NCBI RefSeq assembly: GCF_051201625.1
Contig: NZ_CP179203.1
Span: 1,736,001 to 1,800,000, forward strand
DNA length: 64,000 nucleotides
Reading direction: 5' to 3'
DNA from: Shimia sp051201625
GTDB taxonomy: Bacteria; Pseudomonadota; Alphaproteobacteria; Rhodobacterales; Rhodobacteraceae
Below, piece after piece: positions 17,567 to 26,448 of the stretch (the first letter of the stretch is position 1; each line of letters opens with the position of its first letter). The translations under genes and the position numbers were made by a program. The notes beneath the pieces were generated by a model. That model saw only the letters and a program-made list of their open reading frames with translations. It was not told where the DNA came from and made no database searches.

Positions 17567-18384
17567 TTATCGGACAAAGGCCTTTTTGATGACATATTCT
17601 CCTGGTCGGCTGTTGGCACCTTCAGTGAAGCCCCGCCCATCCGGGATGGTCTTGAGGTCTATGTTTAGTGACGTAGAGCGGCAGATCATCACCCGATCTT
17701 CCGTCGGATCAAGGGTGGGAAGCGCGAGATTGCCCAACACCTTGCCGCTTTCGATCAAATCGGTAATGCGCCCTATGTTTTCTAACGACTCACGGGTCTT
17801 CGTGGCGTAGCGTCGGAATTTTCTTGCCACCTTTTCACCAACCAGCGGGTCATTCGGCAGATTGTTGGCCAGATGCTTGCCATAACCCAGTTCGCTCAGC
17901 TTGCGGCGAGTTTGGGTCAATATGACCTTATCGAATTTCTTATAACTTTCCGGCTCGCGCATCAGGCTGGCAAAGGGAGTCTCACCGACTCGGGTCGACA
18001 GCGTCCACAGCTGCCTGCTGGGCAGCAGGGCATCGAGCATTAGGGTGCCGGTTGGCTTGGTCTTGACGATGACCTGATCGCTGGACGGATATTCTGCAGT
18101 TTCGATGTCAGCGGGCCGTCGGGCACCTTGATCGAATAGAACTCAAGTTCCTCGTCCCAGAACAGTGAGGCAATCGAGTAAGCCCTCAGGATCGGTTTGC
18201 CGTTGTCGCTCGGCAGGCCGATCATGACAAATTCGCCGGAGCGGAAGCGGAAACTGCGTGATCAGGTAACTTGAAAGGAAAACAAGCTTTCATCCCAGTG
18301 CCGCACACTCCACACGATTTGCGCGTCAGGGAGTGCGATGGCAGGGCTCAGCGCAGGGTCATGAAACTTTTTTGTGGCAGTCAT
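17567..18384 (-). pseudogene. fpr: Ferredoxin-NADP+ reductase, broken by nonsense and frameshift
   Basis: Similarity to Fpr-type ferredoxin/flavodoxin-NADP reductases runs over the whole stretch: FAD-binding FRFRSGEFVMIGL and RAYSIAS, then KVPDGPLTSKLQ, the NADP domain, and the end ...GANSRPGEYVIKKAFV. Lesions: an in-frame TGA at 18262-18264 (codon 41, where Arg is usual); a one-base deletion near 18080-18082 that splits the frame; and substitutions of normally conserved residues (STGTG to STRVG, MICGS to MICRS). Repaired length would be about 272 residues. It converges with the ferredoxin gene and is divergent from the LysR gene. Confidence 0.85.
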
Positions 18385-18537
18385 CAGTGACTCCGATGGC
18401 AACACGATCTGCGAAGATCCGTTTGCCTCGTTTTGGTTTTGAGATGCGCGAGTTCAGCAGACACAAGTCCAATTGATTTGAGAAATTCAAAAAACGAGTG
18501 TATTATTAGTTTGAATGTATTAATTGAAGTGGCCATC

Positions 18538-19452
18538 GTGGCACAGAAAACCGCCATCAATCTGCGTCATCTGAGGGTATTCCTCGCTATTGCAGAGGCG
18601 GGCAATTTCACCCGTGCCGCCGAACGTATGCTGCTGTCGCAATCCTCGCTGACCGTCACCATGCGGCAGTTGGAAAATGATCTGGGTGTCACACTGCTGC
18701 AGCGCACGACACGACTGGTCCAGATGACCAGCGACGGCGAGAGGTTTCTGACTGAGGCCAAGCGCATTGTCGCTGATTTCGATCACCTGGTGACTGCCAC
18801 GCGCCTCTCAGCTTCGCAGTTGAACGGCAGTGTCCGCATTGCGGTCCTTCCTTCCGTAGCGATCCGGTTGCTTCCCGATTTCACGAAGGAATTCCATGCA
18901 AGGCACCGCGATATCAACATTGTACTACATGACGACAATGCGCGGGGTCTGCATCGTCAGGTGCGTGATGGCAAAGTTGATTTTGGTATCTCCAATAAAT
19001 GGTTCGACTTCCCCGAACTGGAATATGTGCCTTTGACAAAGGATCAGTTTGGTCTGGTGTGCCGCAAGGATGAGCCGCTCGCCAACGTTGAACCACCGGT
19101 CTCGTGGTACGATGTCGATCCTGGTCGATTGTTCATTCTGGCCCCCGACACCGGGGTTCATGCGGTTCTGCACAACACATCCGAACTGGATAGCCTGCTT
19201 GCTACGACCGCAGGCGAGGTTCTGGTGATGGTGACCCTACTGGAAATGGTGCGTGTGCGTCTTGGGGTGACCGTTCTGCCAGAGCTTGCAACTCCCGGCC
19301 CCGGGGATCCCGACCTCGTTTTCCAACCCCTGTTCAACCCGGTAGTTCATAGGGAACTGTGCCTTATTCGCCGACGCAACGAGTCGCTTTCGGCCAGCGC
19401 TCGCCGGGTTTGGGAAGCCCTGCGCACCAAAATTCCCAAAACGGTCAACTAG
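18538..19452 (+). CDS. LysR-family transcriptional regulator
   Basis: About 304 residues from GTG 18538. The N-terminal winged helix-turn-helix is clear (LRHLRVFLAIAEAGNFTRAA, then SQSSLTVTMRQLENDLGVTL), followed by a type 2 periplasmic-binding-like effector domain from about residue 95. A GTG at 18529 is an alternative start; longer frames to 18433 lack homology. It is divergent from the fpr pseudogene, with about 150 bases between, the usual LysR geometry, so fpr (and perhaps the PreA-like pair) was probably its target. Inducer is unknown. Confidence 0.88.
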   Translation: MAQKTAINLRHLRVFLAIAEAGNFTRAAERMLLSQSSLTVTMRQLENDLGVTLLQRTTRLVQMTSDGERFLTEAKRIVADFDHLVTATRLSASQLNGSVRIAVLPSVAIRLLPDFTKEFHARHRDINIVLHDDNARGLHRQVRDGKVDFGISNKWFDFPELEYVPLTKDQFGLVCRKDEPLANVEPPVSWYDVDPGRLFILAPDTGVHAVLHNTSELDSLLATTAGEVLVMVTLLEMVRVRLGVTVLPELATPGPGDPDLVFQPLFNPVVHRELCLIRRRNESLSASARRVWEALRTKIPKTVN

Positions 19453-19582
19453 CCAACCGCTGGATTTATGAAGTCAGCTAATTACTGGGCCAGATTTTTG
19501 AATTTGTCATATTGATCGGCTTCGCGTTCACTGAAGCTGATAATCTTTCTGGCGTTTCGTCAGCAGCTTCGAGGAGGATCAG

Positions 19583-20050
19583 ATGACCGGTAAGATTGAT
19601 GCGCGCCTTGCACAATTGGGGATCACCATTCCAACGCCGCCTGTACCGGTGGCAAGCTATCTCCCGTTTGTGGTCAGCAGAAACCAAGTTACCGTAGCCG
19701 GACAAGTCACACTAGTAGATGGCGAGGTGAGGTATGTCGGGCGCCTCGGTGACAATCTGAGCGTCGAAGACGGCGAAGCGGCAACCCGTCTTTGTGCGCT
19801 CAACGTGTTGGCTCAGCTTAAGGCGGCCTGTGGTGGCGATCTGGATCGGGTGACGCGGGTTATCCGACTGAACGCTTTTTTCAACTGTACACCCTATTTT
19901 CTTGATCATCCGCGTGTGATGAACGCGGCTTCGGACCTCATGGCCGAGATCTTTGGCGAAAACGGCAAGCACACAAGGGTAGGCGTTGGCGTGAATTCCC
20001 TGCCGCTTGGCGTGCCGGTGGAATTGGATGGCGTCTTTGAGATCGCTTAA
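19583..20050 (+). CDS. RidA-family (YjgF/YER057c) protein
   Basis: 155 residues of the RidA superfamily in its longer YjgH-like form: DARLAQLGITIPTPPVPVAS at the start, the AGQVTLVDGEVRYVGRLGD core, DRVTRVIRLNAF, and the end with LPLGVPVELDGVFEIA. Family members deaminate reactive enamine/imine intermediates or act in pathway-specific hydrolysis, as RutC does in uracil degradation. GAGGAGGATCAG before the ATG is a strong ribosome site. Its place beside a PreA-like gene hints at nitrogen-heterocycle catabolism, which is inference. Confidence 0.88.
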   Translation: MTGKIDARLAQLGITIPTPPVPVASYLPFVVSRNQVTVAGQVTLVDGEVRYVGRLGDNLSVEDGEAATRLCALNVLAQLKAACGGDLDRVTRVIRLNAFFNCTPYFLDHPRVMNAASDLMAEIFGENGKHTRVGVGVNSLPLGVPVELDGVFEIA

Positions 20051-20083
20051 CGGCGATCCGTTGGCCGAAATCAGGGGAATACT

Positions 20084-20316
20084 ATGTTTGTATTTTGTGC
20101 ACACTACTTGGGATCTGTCGCCGACGAGAACCGACAGGTTTTCGATGATTATGTCGAAAATACTAACCTGCCCATGGTTTCAAAACCCGCGCCGAACTAG
20201 ATAAAGCGCTGCAATTCGAGATCCGATATGCCGTCCGCAACGACTTGGAGAATTCTGTTCCCTTGTTTGTTGGTGAGATCCACCATGTCCTTTATCAGGT
20301 CGCCTCCATTACCTAA
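20084..20316 (+). pseudogene. Frameshifted small EthD-like (dimeric alpha/beta barrel) gene
   Basis: ATG 20084, preceded by AGGGGAAT, opens MFVFCAHYLGSVADENRQVF, then ...NTNLPMV, and stops at 20198-20200 after 38 residues. In another frame the sequence continues as GFKTRAELDKALQFEIRYAV to VGEIHHVLYQVASIT and TAA 20314-20316. Together about 78 residues resemble the small EthD-type domain with its ...LPLV signature. One small indel near 20180 would join the two parts. Family call is tentative. Confidence 0.45.
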
Positions 20317-20427
20317 GGTATCGTGAGTCAAGGTCGACAGGAGGATTGTCCATGTCGCACCTGTTCTAGAATGTCGAAGAGCGTCTCAACTGTATCAAGT
20401 ATATGTTCCCAAAGCCACGCAGTGCTC

Positions 20428-21076
20428 CGCGTGTTGATGACTGCCGCGGTCTTAGCGGTAATCATCTATGTCATTCGCAATGGATTGCGCTGACGAGACG
20501 CTCTACAACTTATGAGCCCGATAGTCGAAAATGCGCCCTCTACGTATCCTGACCGTATTGGTTGCTAGAGGTGATGAAACATGCACGCTAATGATTGATG
20601 TGACCCACCCGAAGACTCGTAAAACAGAATTCATCATGGGGCTCAAAAAGGGGGCGCAGACGTCCGATTGAAAGCGCCAAGGGTGGGCTGAACACAAAGC
20701 TCCATGCCTTAACCGATGCGGTGGGCAGTTTAATTCGGTTATTCATGATGGCGAGAAATTTCAACAACTACATCGGAGTACGGGCATTTTTACCCTCACT
20801 ACCTGCTGCGTAATAGATGTTAGCGGCTCGGGGATATGACGCCGACGGGTTCCTCGAAGGCTCGAAGGAAAGAGGGATTAAACCCTGCATCCCATCAGGC
20901 CGAAACCGCAAGGGCATCACCATATATGAAACCAAAATTTATCGAAGCTGCCACAAAATTGACAACACGTTTGGTCGGTTGAAAGACTGGCGTAGGGTCG
21001 CGGCCCGTTATGACAGATGCCCTTTAATCTTTATGTCTGGCGATGCGCTCGCGGCAACCGCATTGTTTTGATTATG
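20428..21076 (+). pseudogene. IS5-family transposase, full-length but degenerate
   Basis: The relic follows an IS427-like transposase from end to end. It has VLAVIIYVIRNGLR then TGA then RDA (usual form RNGLRWRDAP), MIDVTHPKTRKT with the first catalytic Asp, a frameshift into IESAKGGLNTKLHALTDAVG, two adjacent stops (TAA TAG just before 20817), ARGYDADGF with the second Asp, and HKIDNTFGRLKDWRRVAARY with the catalytic Glu, ending ...ALF with a premature stop. At least four lesions make it inactive. It faces away from the related scrap at 13.3 kb. Confidence 0.88.
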
Positions 21077-21140
21077 AATTCAAAGGTTAGTCTGTTTTTG
21101 GATTCAACCAAGCTGTCGTTGCTTGTTAACCGAAATACGA

Positions 21141-21171
21141 AAGCCACGCCCAGTCGTGTTGGGCGTGGCTT
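21141..21171 (-). terminator. Terminator hairpin of the rpsF-rpsR-rplI operon
   Basis: AAGCCACGCCCA and its exact complement TGGGCGTGGCTT enclose a seven-base loop (GTCGTGT on the plus strand). Read on the minus strand it lies about 20 bases after the rplI stop and is followed by a short T stretch (TTTCG). The G+C-rich stem makes this a good intrinsic terminator. Confidence 0.8.
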
Positions 21172-21192
21172 AAATTGTCGTCATTGAGTGTT

Positions 21193-21819
21193 TTACTTAT
21201 CGTTTTGAACTTCTTCTTCCGAAGCATCTGCCGAAGTTTCAACTAAGTCGTCATCCTCGGATGCCGCGGCTCCGATATCGTCAAACAATTCAGCAATCTC
21301 AAATTCTGCTTCCGCCTCTGCTTCAGCCGCCAGTTCTTGGATTGATTTTCCTGAAGCTTGAAGATCAGCCTCTTCCGCCGACCTAGCGACGTTCATAGAA
21401 ATATCGACTTGGACTTCGGGATGCAGAATGACATGCACCTTGTGAAGGCCCAGTTCCTTAATCGGTTTGGAAAGCGCAATCTGTTTCTTGTCTAATGAAA
21501 AGCCGGACTCTGTTGCCGCGTCAGCTGCGTCGCGCGGAGTTACTGAACCGTACAAAGCACCAGCGTCCGAGGCTGAGCGGATCACAACGAATTGCTGCCC
21601 ATCTAACTTTGTAGCAAGATCTTCAGCTTCTTTTTTAGTTTCCAAATTGCGTGCTTCTAGCTGCGCTTTTTGGGTTTCAAACTGTGCAATATTGCCTTCC
21701 GAAGCTGTTAAGGCTTTGCCCTGTGGCAATAGGAAGTTTCGGGCATATCCGGCTTTTACGTCGACGACGTCACCCATTTGGCCAAGTTTTGCTACGCGCT
21801 CTAGGAGAATTACTTGCAT
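21193..21819 (-). CDS. rplI: 50S ribosomal protein L9
   Basis: Binds 23S rRNA domain V at the base of the L1 stalk. The N-terminus MQVILLERVAKLGQMGDVVD and GYARNFLLPQGKA are the L9 signature. At 208 residues it is about 60 longer than the Escherichia coli protein. The extra part is a C-terminal tail very rich in Glu, Asp, Ala and Ser (from about residue 160), as in other Rhodobacterales. Third gene of the rpsF-rpsR-rplI operon. Confidence 0.96.
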   Translation of the reverse strand: MQVILLERVAKLGQMGDVVDVKAGYARNFLLPQGKALTASEGNIAQFETQKAQLEARNLETKKEAEDLATKLDGQQFVVIRSASDAGALYGSVTPRDAADAATESGFSLDKKQIALSKPIKELGLHKVHVILHPEVQVDISMNVARSAEEADLQASGKSIQELAAEAEAEAEFEIAELFDDIGAAASEDDDLVETSADASEEEVQNDK

Positions 21820-21830
21820 GAATTGTCTCC

Positions 21831-22058
21831 TTATTTAACAGCGTAAGGTAGCAGCGCAAGGAAGCGAGCACGTTTGATAGCACGAGCAAGTTCCCGCTGC
21901 TTCTTAGCGGATACTGCAGTGATGCGCGATGGAACGATCTTGCCGCGCTCGGAAATATACCGCTGCAACAGTCGCGTATCTTTATAGTCGATTTTGGGTG
22001 CGTTATCGCCTGAAAAGGGGCAAACTTTACGCCGGCGAAAAAATGGTTTTGAAGCCAT
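21831..22058 (-). CDS. rpsR: 30S ribosomal protein S18
   Basis: 75 residues, basic, with the S18 core (FFRRRKVCPFSG, DYKDTRLLQRYISERGKIVP, TAVSAKKQRELARAIKRARF). It binds next to S6 on the platform of the small subunit. It lies between rpsF and rplI with short spacers, the standard order. Confidence 0.96.
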   Translation of the reverse strand: MASKPFFRRRKVCPFSGDNAPKIDYKDTRLLQRYISERGKIVPSRITAVSAKKQRELARAIKRARFLALLPYAVK

Positions 22059-22086
22059 GAGTTAGTATCCTTTTTCCAAGCAAAAA

Positions 22087-22440
22087 CTAGCGACGCTCGC
22101 GACGACTATCGCGTTCGTCACGTTTCTGCATCTGAATTGAAGGGCCTTCCGGATGGCCATCGACCTTAATGGTCAAAACACGCATTACGTCATCATGCAG
22201 TCGCATTAGACGCTCCATTTCCTGAACAGCCGGCGCTGGTGCGTCTGTTTTAAGGAACGCGTAATGACCTTTACGGTTTTTGTTGATTTTGTAGGCCATT
22301 GTCTTGACCCCCCAATACTCGCTGTCAACGACGCTGCCGCCATTGTCTGCAAGAACGGTACCAAAATGTTCAATAAGGCTTTCTGCTTGCGCGTTGGATA
22401 TATCCTGACGCGAGATGAAAACATGCTCATATAGCGGCAT
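22087..22440 (-). CDS. rpsF: 30S ribosomal protein S6
   Basis: 117 residues from ATG 22440: MPLYEHVFISRQDISNAQAE, the EYWGVKTMAYKINKNRKGHY core, and a basic Arg-rich tail (KRDERDSRRERR). S6 pairs with S18 on the 16S rRNA platform. A longer frame to 22482 exists, but the GGAG ribosome site just before 22440 and family length fix the start. First gene of its operon. Confidence 0.96.
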   Translation of the reverse strand: MPLYEHVFISRQDISNAQAESLIEHFGTVLADNGGSVVDSEYWGVKTMAYKINKNRKGHYAFLKTDAPAPAVQEMERLMRLHDDVMRVLTIKVDGHPEGPSIQMQKRDERDSRRERR

Positions 22441-23175
22441 GTGCACTCCATTTTTTTGGGCGCATTTCAAAGAGTAGGGCATTTTCCCTTTCGCGCCCTA
22501 CCCACGAGAGACTGCGCGGTTCATATATTAGCGAAAGGAATGTTCGATATAACGGAATTTTCCACTTACGCAAGTCCATGTTTGATCGTAAAAACGGGCA
22601 AGTGCGAGGCGTCATGTGACGTTAAATTTTCGAGACATCACAGCACTTGTTGCATGTGTTGTCATTTTGGCTTGAACGGGCCTCATGCTCTCTCGCTCGC
22701 TCGTTATGTTAAAAAATTGAAGTCGTCCAAAATAGGTTTCTAATGTTGAGGATCCAAAGCTACCACGCTGTAATTGGAGTTTGGTTTGAAAACTGCAGAT
22801 GAAAGTGGACCTTTTTTGGGTTTACCGTCAGCTAATCGCTGAGGACTTTTATTTTGACCGAAGAATAAGCGTGATGTGTTTGATAAATGGTGCGCATATT
22901 AGCTCAGAAAATATGGCCAGAAATTCGATTAAGACCGGTGTGGGTGAGTTCACAAAGTTCGTTGTCATCTTATTTGAGGAGATGCATACTCGCATGAAAT
23001 TGAATAATGGCGATGGCCAGTATCAACTTTAACACATGGTGCGGCTATCATATTTTTGATTTACCTCAACACTCAGTCACTTTATCGGCTCATTCGATTT
23101 GAGTAGTAAGCAAGAGCGTTGCACAGCGACTTTGGCCGCTGTATTCCGTTGGAGTACGGTGTAGGAGGACCACTT
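22441..23175. other. Long intergenic stretch between divergent rpsF and fabD
   Basis: About 735 bases that hold the promoters of two divergent operons. Short open frames at 22441-22743 and 22799-23032 have no ribosome site, motif or protein-like composition and were not accepted. No tRNA, riboswitch fold or IS scrap was recognised. I expect a spacer of this kind to be shorter in related genomes (recollection, not checked). Confidence 0.5.
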
Positions 23176-24117
23176 ATGAGCCGAGCATTAGTTTTCCCCG
23201 GTCAGGGAGCACAGACGATTGGGATGGGTAAATCTCTAGCTGAGACTTATCCGGCGGCCCGAGATGTTTTTGCTGAAGTCGATGACGCGCTTGGAGAAAA
23301 ACTCAGTAAGTTAATTTGGGATGGAGCGCAGGATGAACTGACGCTAACACAAAATGCGCAGCCCGCACTAATGGCGACATCAATGGCGGTTATGAAAGCA
23401 TTGGAGTTTGAGGGTATCGATATCGAAGACGCTTCCTACGTAGCGGGGCATTCTTTGGGAGAGTATTCTGCGCTGGCCGCCGCTGGTGCATTAAGTGTTT
23501 CGGATGCGGCACGTTTGCTGCGCCGGCGGGGTGAGGCAATGCAAGAGGCCGTTCCGGTTGGCAAGGGCGCGATGGCTGCTCTGCTTGGGTTAGACTTTGA
23601 AAGTGCGAGCGAGGTTGCCAAACTTGCATCAGAGGGAGAAATTTGTCAGGCAGCTAATGACAATGATCCGGGACAGGTTGTTGTGTCTGGACATAAGGCT
23701 GCTGTTGAACGTGCTGTTGAATTGGCCAAAAAACATGGTGCTAAGAGAGCAGTTTTGTTGCCCGTGAGTGCTCCATTTCATTGTTCACTGATGACGCCGG
23801 CAGCTGAGGCGATGGCGGAAGCTTTGGACAAAGTTGACATTAATCGCCCCACTGTTCCGTTGGTCGCAAATGTTGTGGCAGAGGCAGTGTCTGACCCCAC
23901 AACCATTCGTTCTTTGTTAGTGGATCAGGTGACCGCGTCCGTGCGCTGGCGGGAGTCAATATTGTGGATCGCTCAAAAAGGTGTCACCCAAGCATTGGAA
24001 ATAGGCGCCGGTAAGGCCCTGTCCGGTATGATTCGAAGAACTGACAGGTCTATTGAATGCCACGCCATTGGCACGGCTGATGACGTGAAAGCGGCGTTGG
24101 CTAGCCTGAAGAACTGA
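23176..24117 (+). CDS. fabD: Malonyl-CoA:ACP transacylase
   Basis: Loads malonyl groups onto acyl carrier protein for fatty-acid synthesis. It has 313 residues from ATG 23176, which follows TAGGAGGACCACTT; an upstream ATG at 23119 adds unrelated residues. Visible motifs are FPGQGAQ at 7-13, nucleophile elbow GHSLGEYSA (Ser93), and SAPFHCSLM with the catalytic His. First of the fabD-fabG-acpP-fabF block. Confidence 0.96.
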   Translation: MSRALVFPGQGAQTIGMGKSLAETYPAARDVFAEVDDALGEKLSKLIWDGAQDELTLTQNAQPALMATSMAVMKALEFEGIDIEDASYVAGHSLGEYSALAAAGALSVSDAARLLRRRGEAMQEAVPVGKGAMAALLGLDFESASEVAKLASEGEICQAANDNDPGQVVVSGHKAAVERAVELAKKHGAKRAVLLPVSAPFHCSLMTPAAEAMAEALDKVDINRPTVPLVANVVAEAVSDPTTIRSLLVDQVTASVRWRESILWIAQKGVTQALEIGAGKALSGMIRRTDRSIECHAIGTADDVKAALASLKN

Positions 24118-24191
24118 TGCGCTGTTGTCAGACAGAGATTTCTGACGGCGTAAGAAAGTCGGTGTCGTGGTGTGTAGAAGGGATATGAAAG

Positions 24192-24929
24192 ATGTTTGAT
24201 TTGACGGGAAAATGTGCGCTGATTACTGGCGCTTCTGGCGGAATTGGTGGAGAAATCGCCAAATCTCTGCACGGCGCAGGAGCGACTGTGGGACTGTCTG
24301 GCACTCGGATTGAGCCTTTAGAAACATTGGCGTCGGAATTGGGAACGCGAGCGTACGTTTTGCCATGTAACTTGGGGGATAATGAGGCAGTCAAAGAGCT
24401 CCCCACTCAGGCTATTGAAGCTATGGGAAGTGTCGATATCTTGGTTAACAACGCCGGAATAACTAAAGATAACATTTTTATGCGCATGTCGGATGATGAG
24501 TGGCAAAGCGTATTAGATGTTAATCTGACGTCGACAATGCGTTTGTGTCGCGGCTTTGTGCGTCCGATGATGAAGGCCCGTTGGGGGCGGATCATTAACA
24601 TAAGCTCAATTGTGGGCGCGACAGGAAATGCGGGACAAGCCAACTATGCGGCCTCAAAGGCAGGGATGATTGGGATGACGAAGTCTATCGCTTACGAAAC
24701 TGCCAGCCGCGGTATTACTGTGAACGCCGTGGCTCCTGGGTTTATTTCAACGCCAATGACTGACAAATTAACGGATGATCAAAAGACTAAAATCAACGCA
24801 CAGATCCCTGCTAATCGAATGGGGGCTGCAACAGAGATTGCCGCGGCTGTTTTGTATCTCGCCAGTTTGGAAGCAGGCTATGTCACTGGAGCTACCTTAC
24901 ATGTGAATGGTGGCATGGCCATGCTGTAA
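24192..24929 (+). CDS. fabG: 3-oxoacyl-ACP reductase
   Basis: NADPH-dependent short-chain dehydrogenase for the first reduction in fatty-acid elongation. It has 245 residues with TGASGGIG (12-19) for cofactor binding, NNAG at 86-89, the catalytic Ser138, Tyr152 and Lys156 (NYAASKAG), and the PGFISTPMT region. Length is normal. It follows fabD by 74 bases. Confidence 0.96.
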   Translation: MFDLTGKCALITGASGGIGGEIAKSLHGAGATVGLSGTRIEPLETLASELGTRAYVLPCNLGDNEAVKELPTQAIEAMGSVDILVNNAGITKDNIFMRMSDDEWQSVLDVNLTSTMRLCRGFVRPMMKARWGRIINISSIVGATGNAGQANYAASKAGMIGMTKSIAYETASRGITVNAVAPGFISTPMTDKLTDDQKTKINAQIPANRMGAATEIAAAVLYLASLEAGYVTGATLHVNGGMAML

Positions 24930-25163
24930 ACTGTTAGCTTTGCGTCGCTCTGGAAAAGGCAATCTGGCGTGGCATGCTGAAAGCGTTTGCCTTGATGAAA
25001 GGATGTGCTATAGGCGGCACAGAATTTTTTGGGTTTGCCAAATGTGTCAAACTCTGAGTATGCCGGGTAACCGGACGAAAACCGCCCGTTTGGGCAAAAC
25101 CAGAGCCCGCGAACAAAGCGGTAGTTCAGCTGGCCAATAGGCCACGAAGAATGAGGAAATGAT

Positions 25164-25397
<234 letters not shown>

Positions 25398-25437
25398 GGC
25401 AGCGCTCTAAACCAATGAACCTTTGAAAACCCAGAAC

Positions 25438-25470
25438 GCCTGCCTTATTTTATGAGGCAGGCTTTTTTTA
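25438..25470 (+). terminator. Rho-independent terminator of acpP
   Basis: GCCTGCCT at 25438-25445 pairs with AGGCAGGC at 25455-25462, followed by seven T. It lies about 40 bases after the acpP stop, which means fabF downstream needs its own promoter. Confidence 0.92.
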
Positions 25471-26448
25471 TTTACTAATGATCCCTTTGCCTAGTGCGTT
25501 TTAAATATTTTTTCTCAATGATTGAATTAAGTTTCCAGGCTGAGTGCGGCAAGCAGCTTTACTTTTCATAAGGTTATGACATCCCAAATCCGCTTTGGTC
25601 ATTTAGTGGAGAACTCATGATCGATTTTAATCCAGCGACCTCAATAATGCGCTGAAACGCACGAAACCAAATCGCGCTGAGGTGTGCGTATTAGATCTAG
25701 CGTCGTTTATTAAACCGAAATAGAAAAGGATTCCGTGGATTTTGGTTGAAGCTTGATGTGGCTGACTAATCTCAATTTTGTCCTGAGAACTGAACTAAGC
25801 ACATCTGCCATCAGCGAGGATATTATTCAGATCGTGCGTATTTGCCCGCAACTCGGTGATCAATTTTGGAGTACGGCCCTTTTTTCAAGGAAGACGAGAA
25901 AAGACGCGAAAAAGATTGGTCTCAAAACTGTAGCGACCAGAAAGGATATACGAGACAGAAAACTAGTGAAATTTCAAAATGTCCAAATTGTTTCAAACAA
26001 CGCCGAATTCGAATGAAGACTATTTGGCGATGGGGACTATAGGAAGGCGATTTAACCTTCGGTTATGAATATCATCAGTTTAACAGTACAACGTTGACTA
26101 GAGTTATAGTCTCAGATGTCGCCATCGCTGTTATACACAAATGATGTTTAAATTATTTCTGAGACGTTGATCGTAAACTTAATTTATTTACGTGCCAACT
26201 TGGCTCATGTGAGCTAGCTGACCTCCGCAGACATTACGCTATTTGTAAGTTTCGTATGATGAACGCTTGCTGGTACCCTTTTTGACGCTAGATTCAGTCA
26301 AATTATGATTTATTGGTGTGATCTAAATATCTAATATTTTGGCATCATGCAGTTCGTTTGGAATATTGTTTCACGCCTCGCGCTATTGCCCAACGGGTGT
26401 GATGCAGGGTATGAGCGAGAAAAGACTTCTGGGGAAGGGCATATCGTC
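25471..26448. other. Long non-coding stretch between acpP and fabF
   Basis: Nearly 1 kb, A+T-rich, between two fatty-acid synthesis genes that normally sit close together. An 87-codon frame at 25753-26016 and others ending near 26750 show no homology or ribosome site. No transposase scrap, tRNA or stable hairpin was recognised. The fabF promoter must lie in the last part. It may hold a decayed gene no longer readable. Confidence 0.5.

Noticed and set aside
18262..18264. Selenocysteine at the TGA in fpr
   Set aside because: Family has Arg or similar here, no SECIS-like hairpin was seen, and the gene has further lesions.
13261..21076. Active composite transposon
   Set aside because: Both flanking transposase genes are degenerate and unequal, and I could not identify matching terminal repeats.
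22441..23032. Two plus-strand frames between rpsF and fabD
   Set aside because: No ribosome site, no motif, composition unlike neighbouring proteins.
25753..26016. 87-codon frame between acpP and fabF
   Set aside because: No recognisable motif or start signal; likely chance in A+T-rich DNA.
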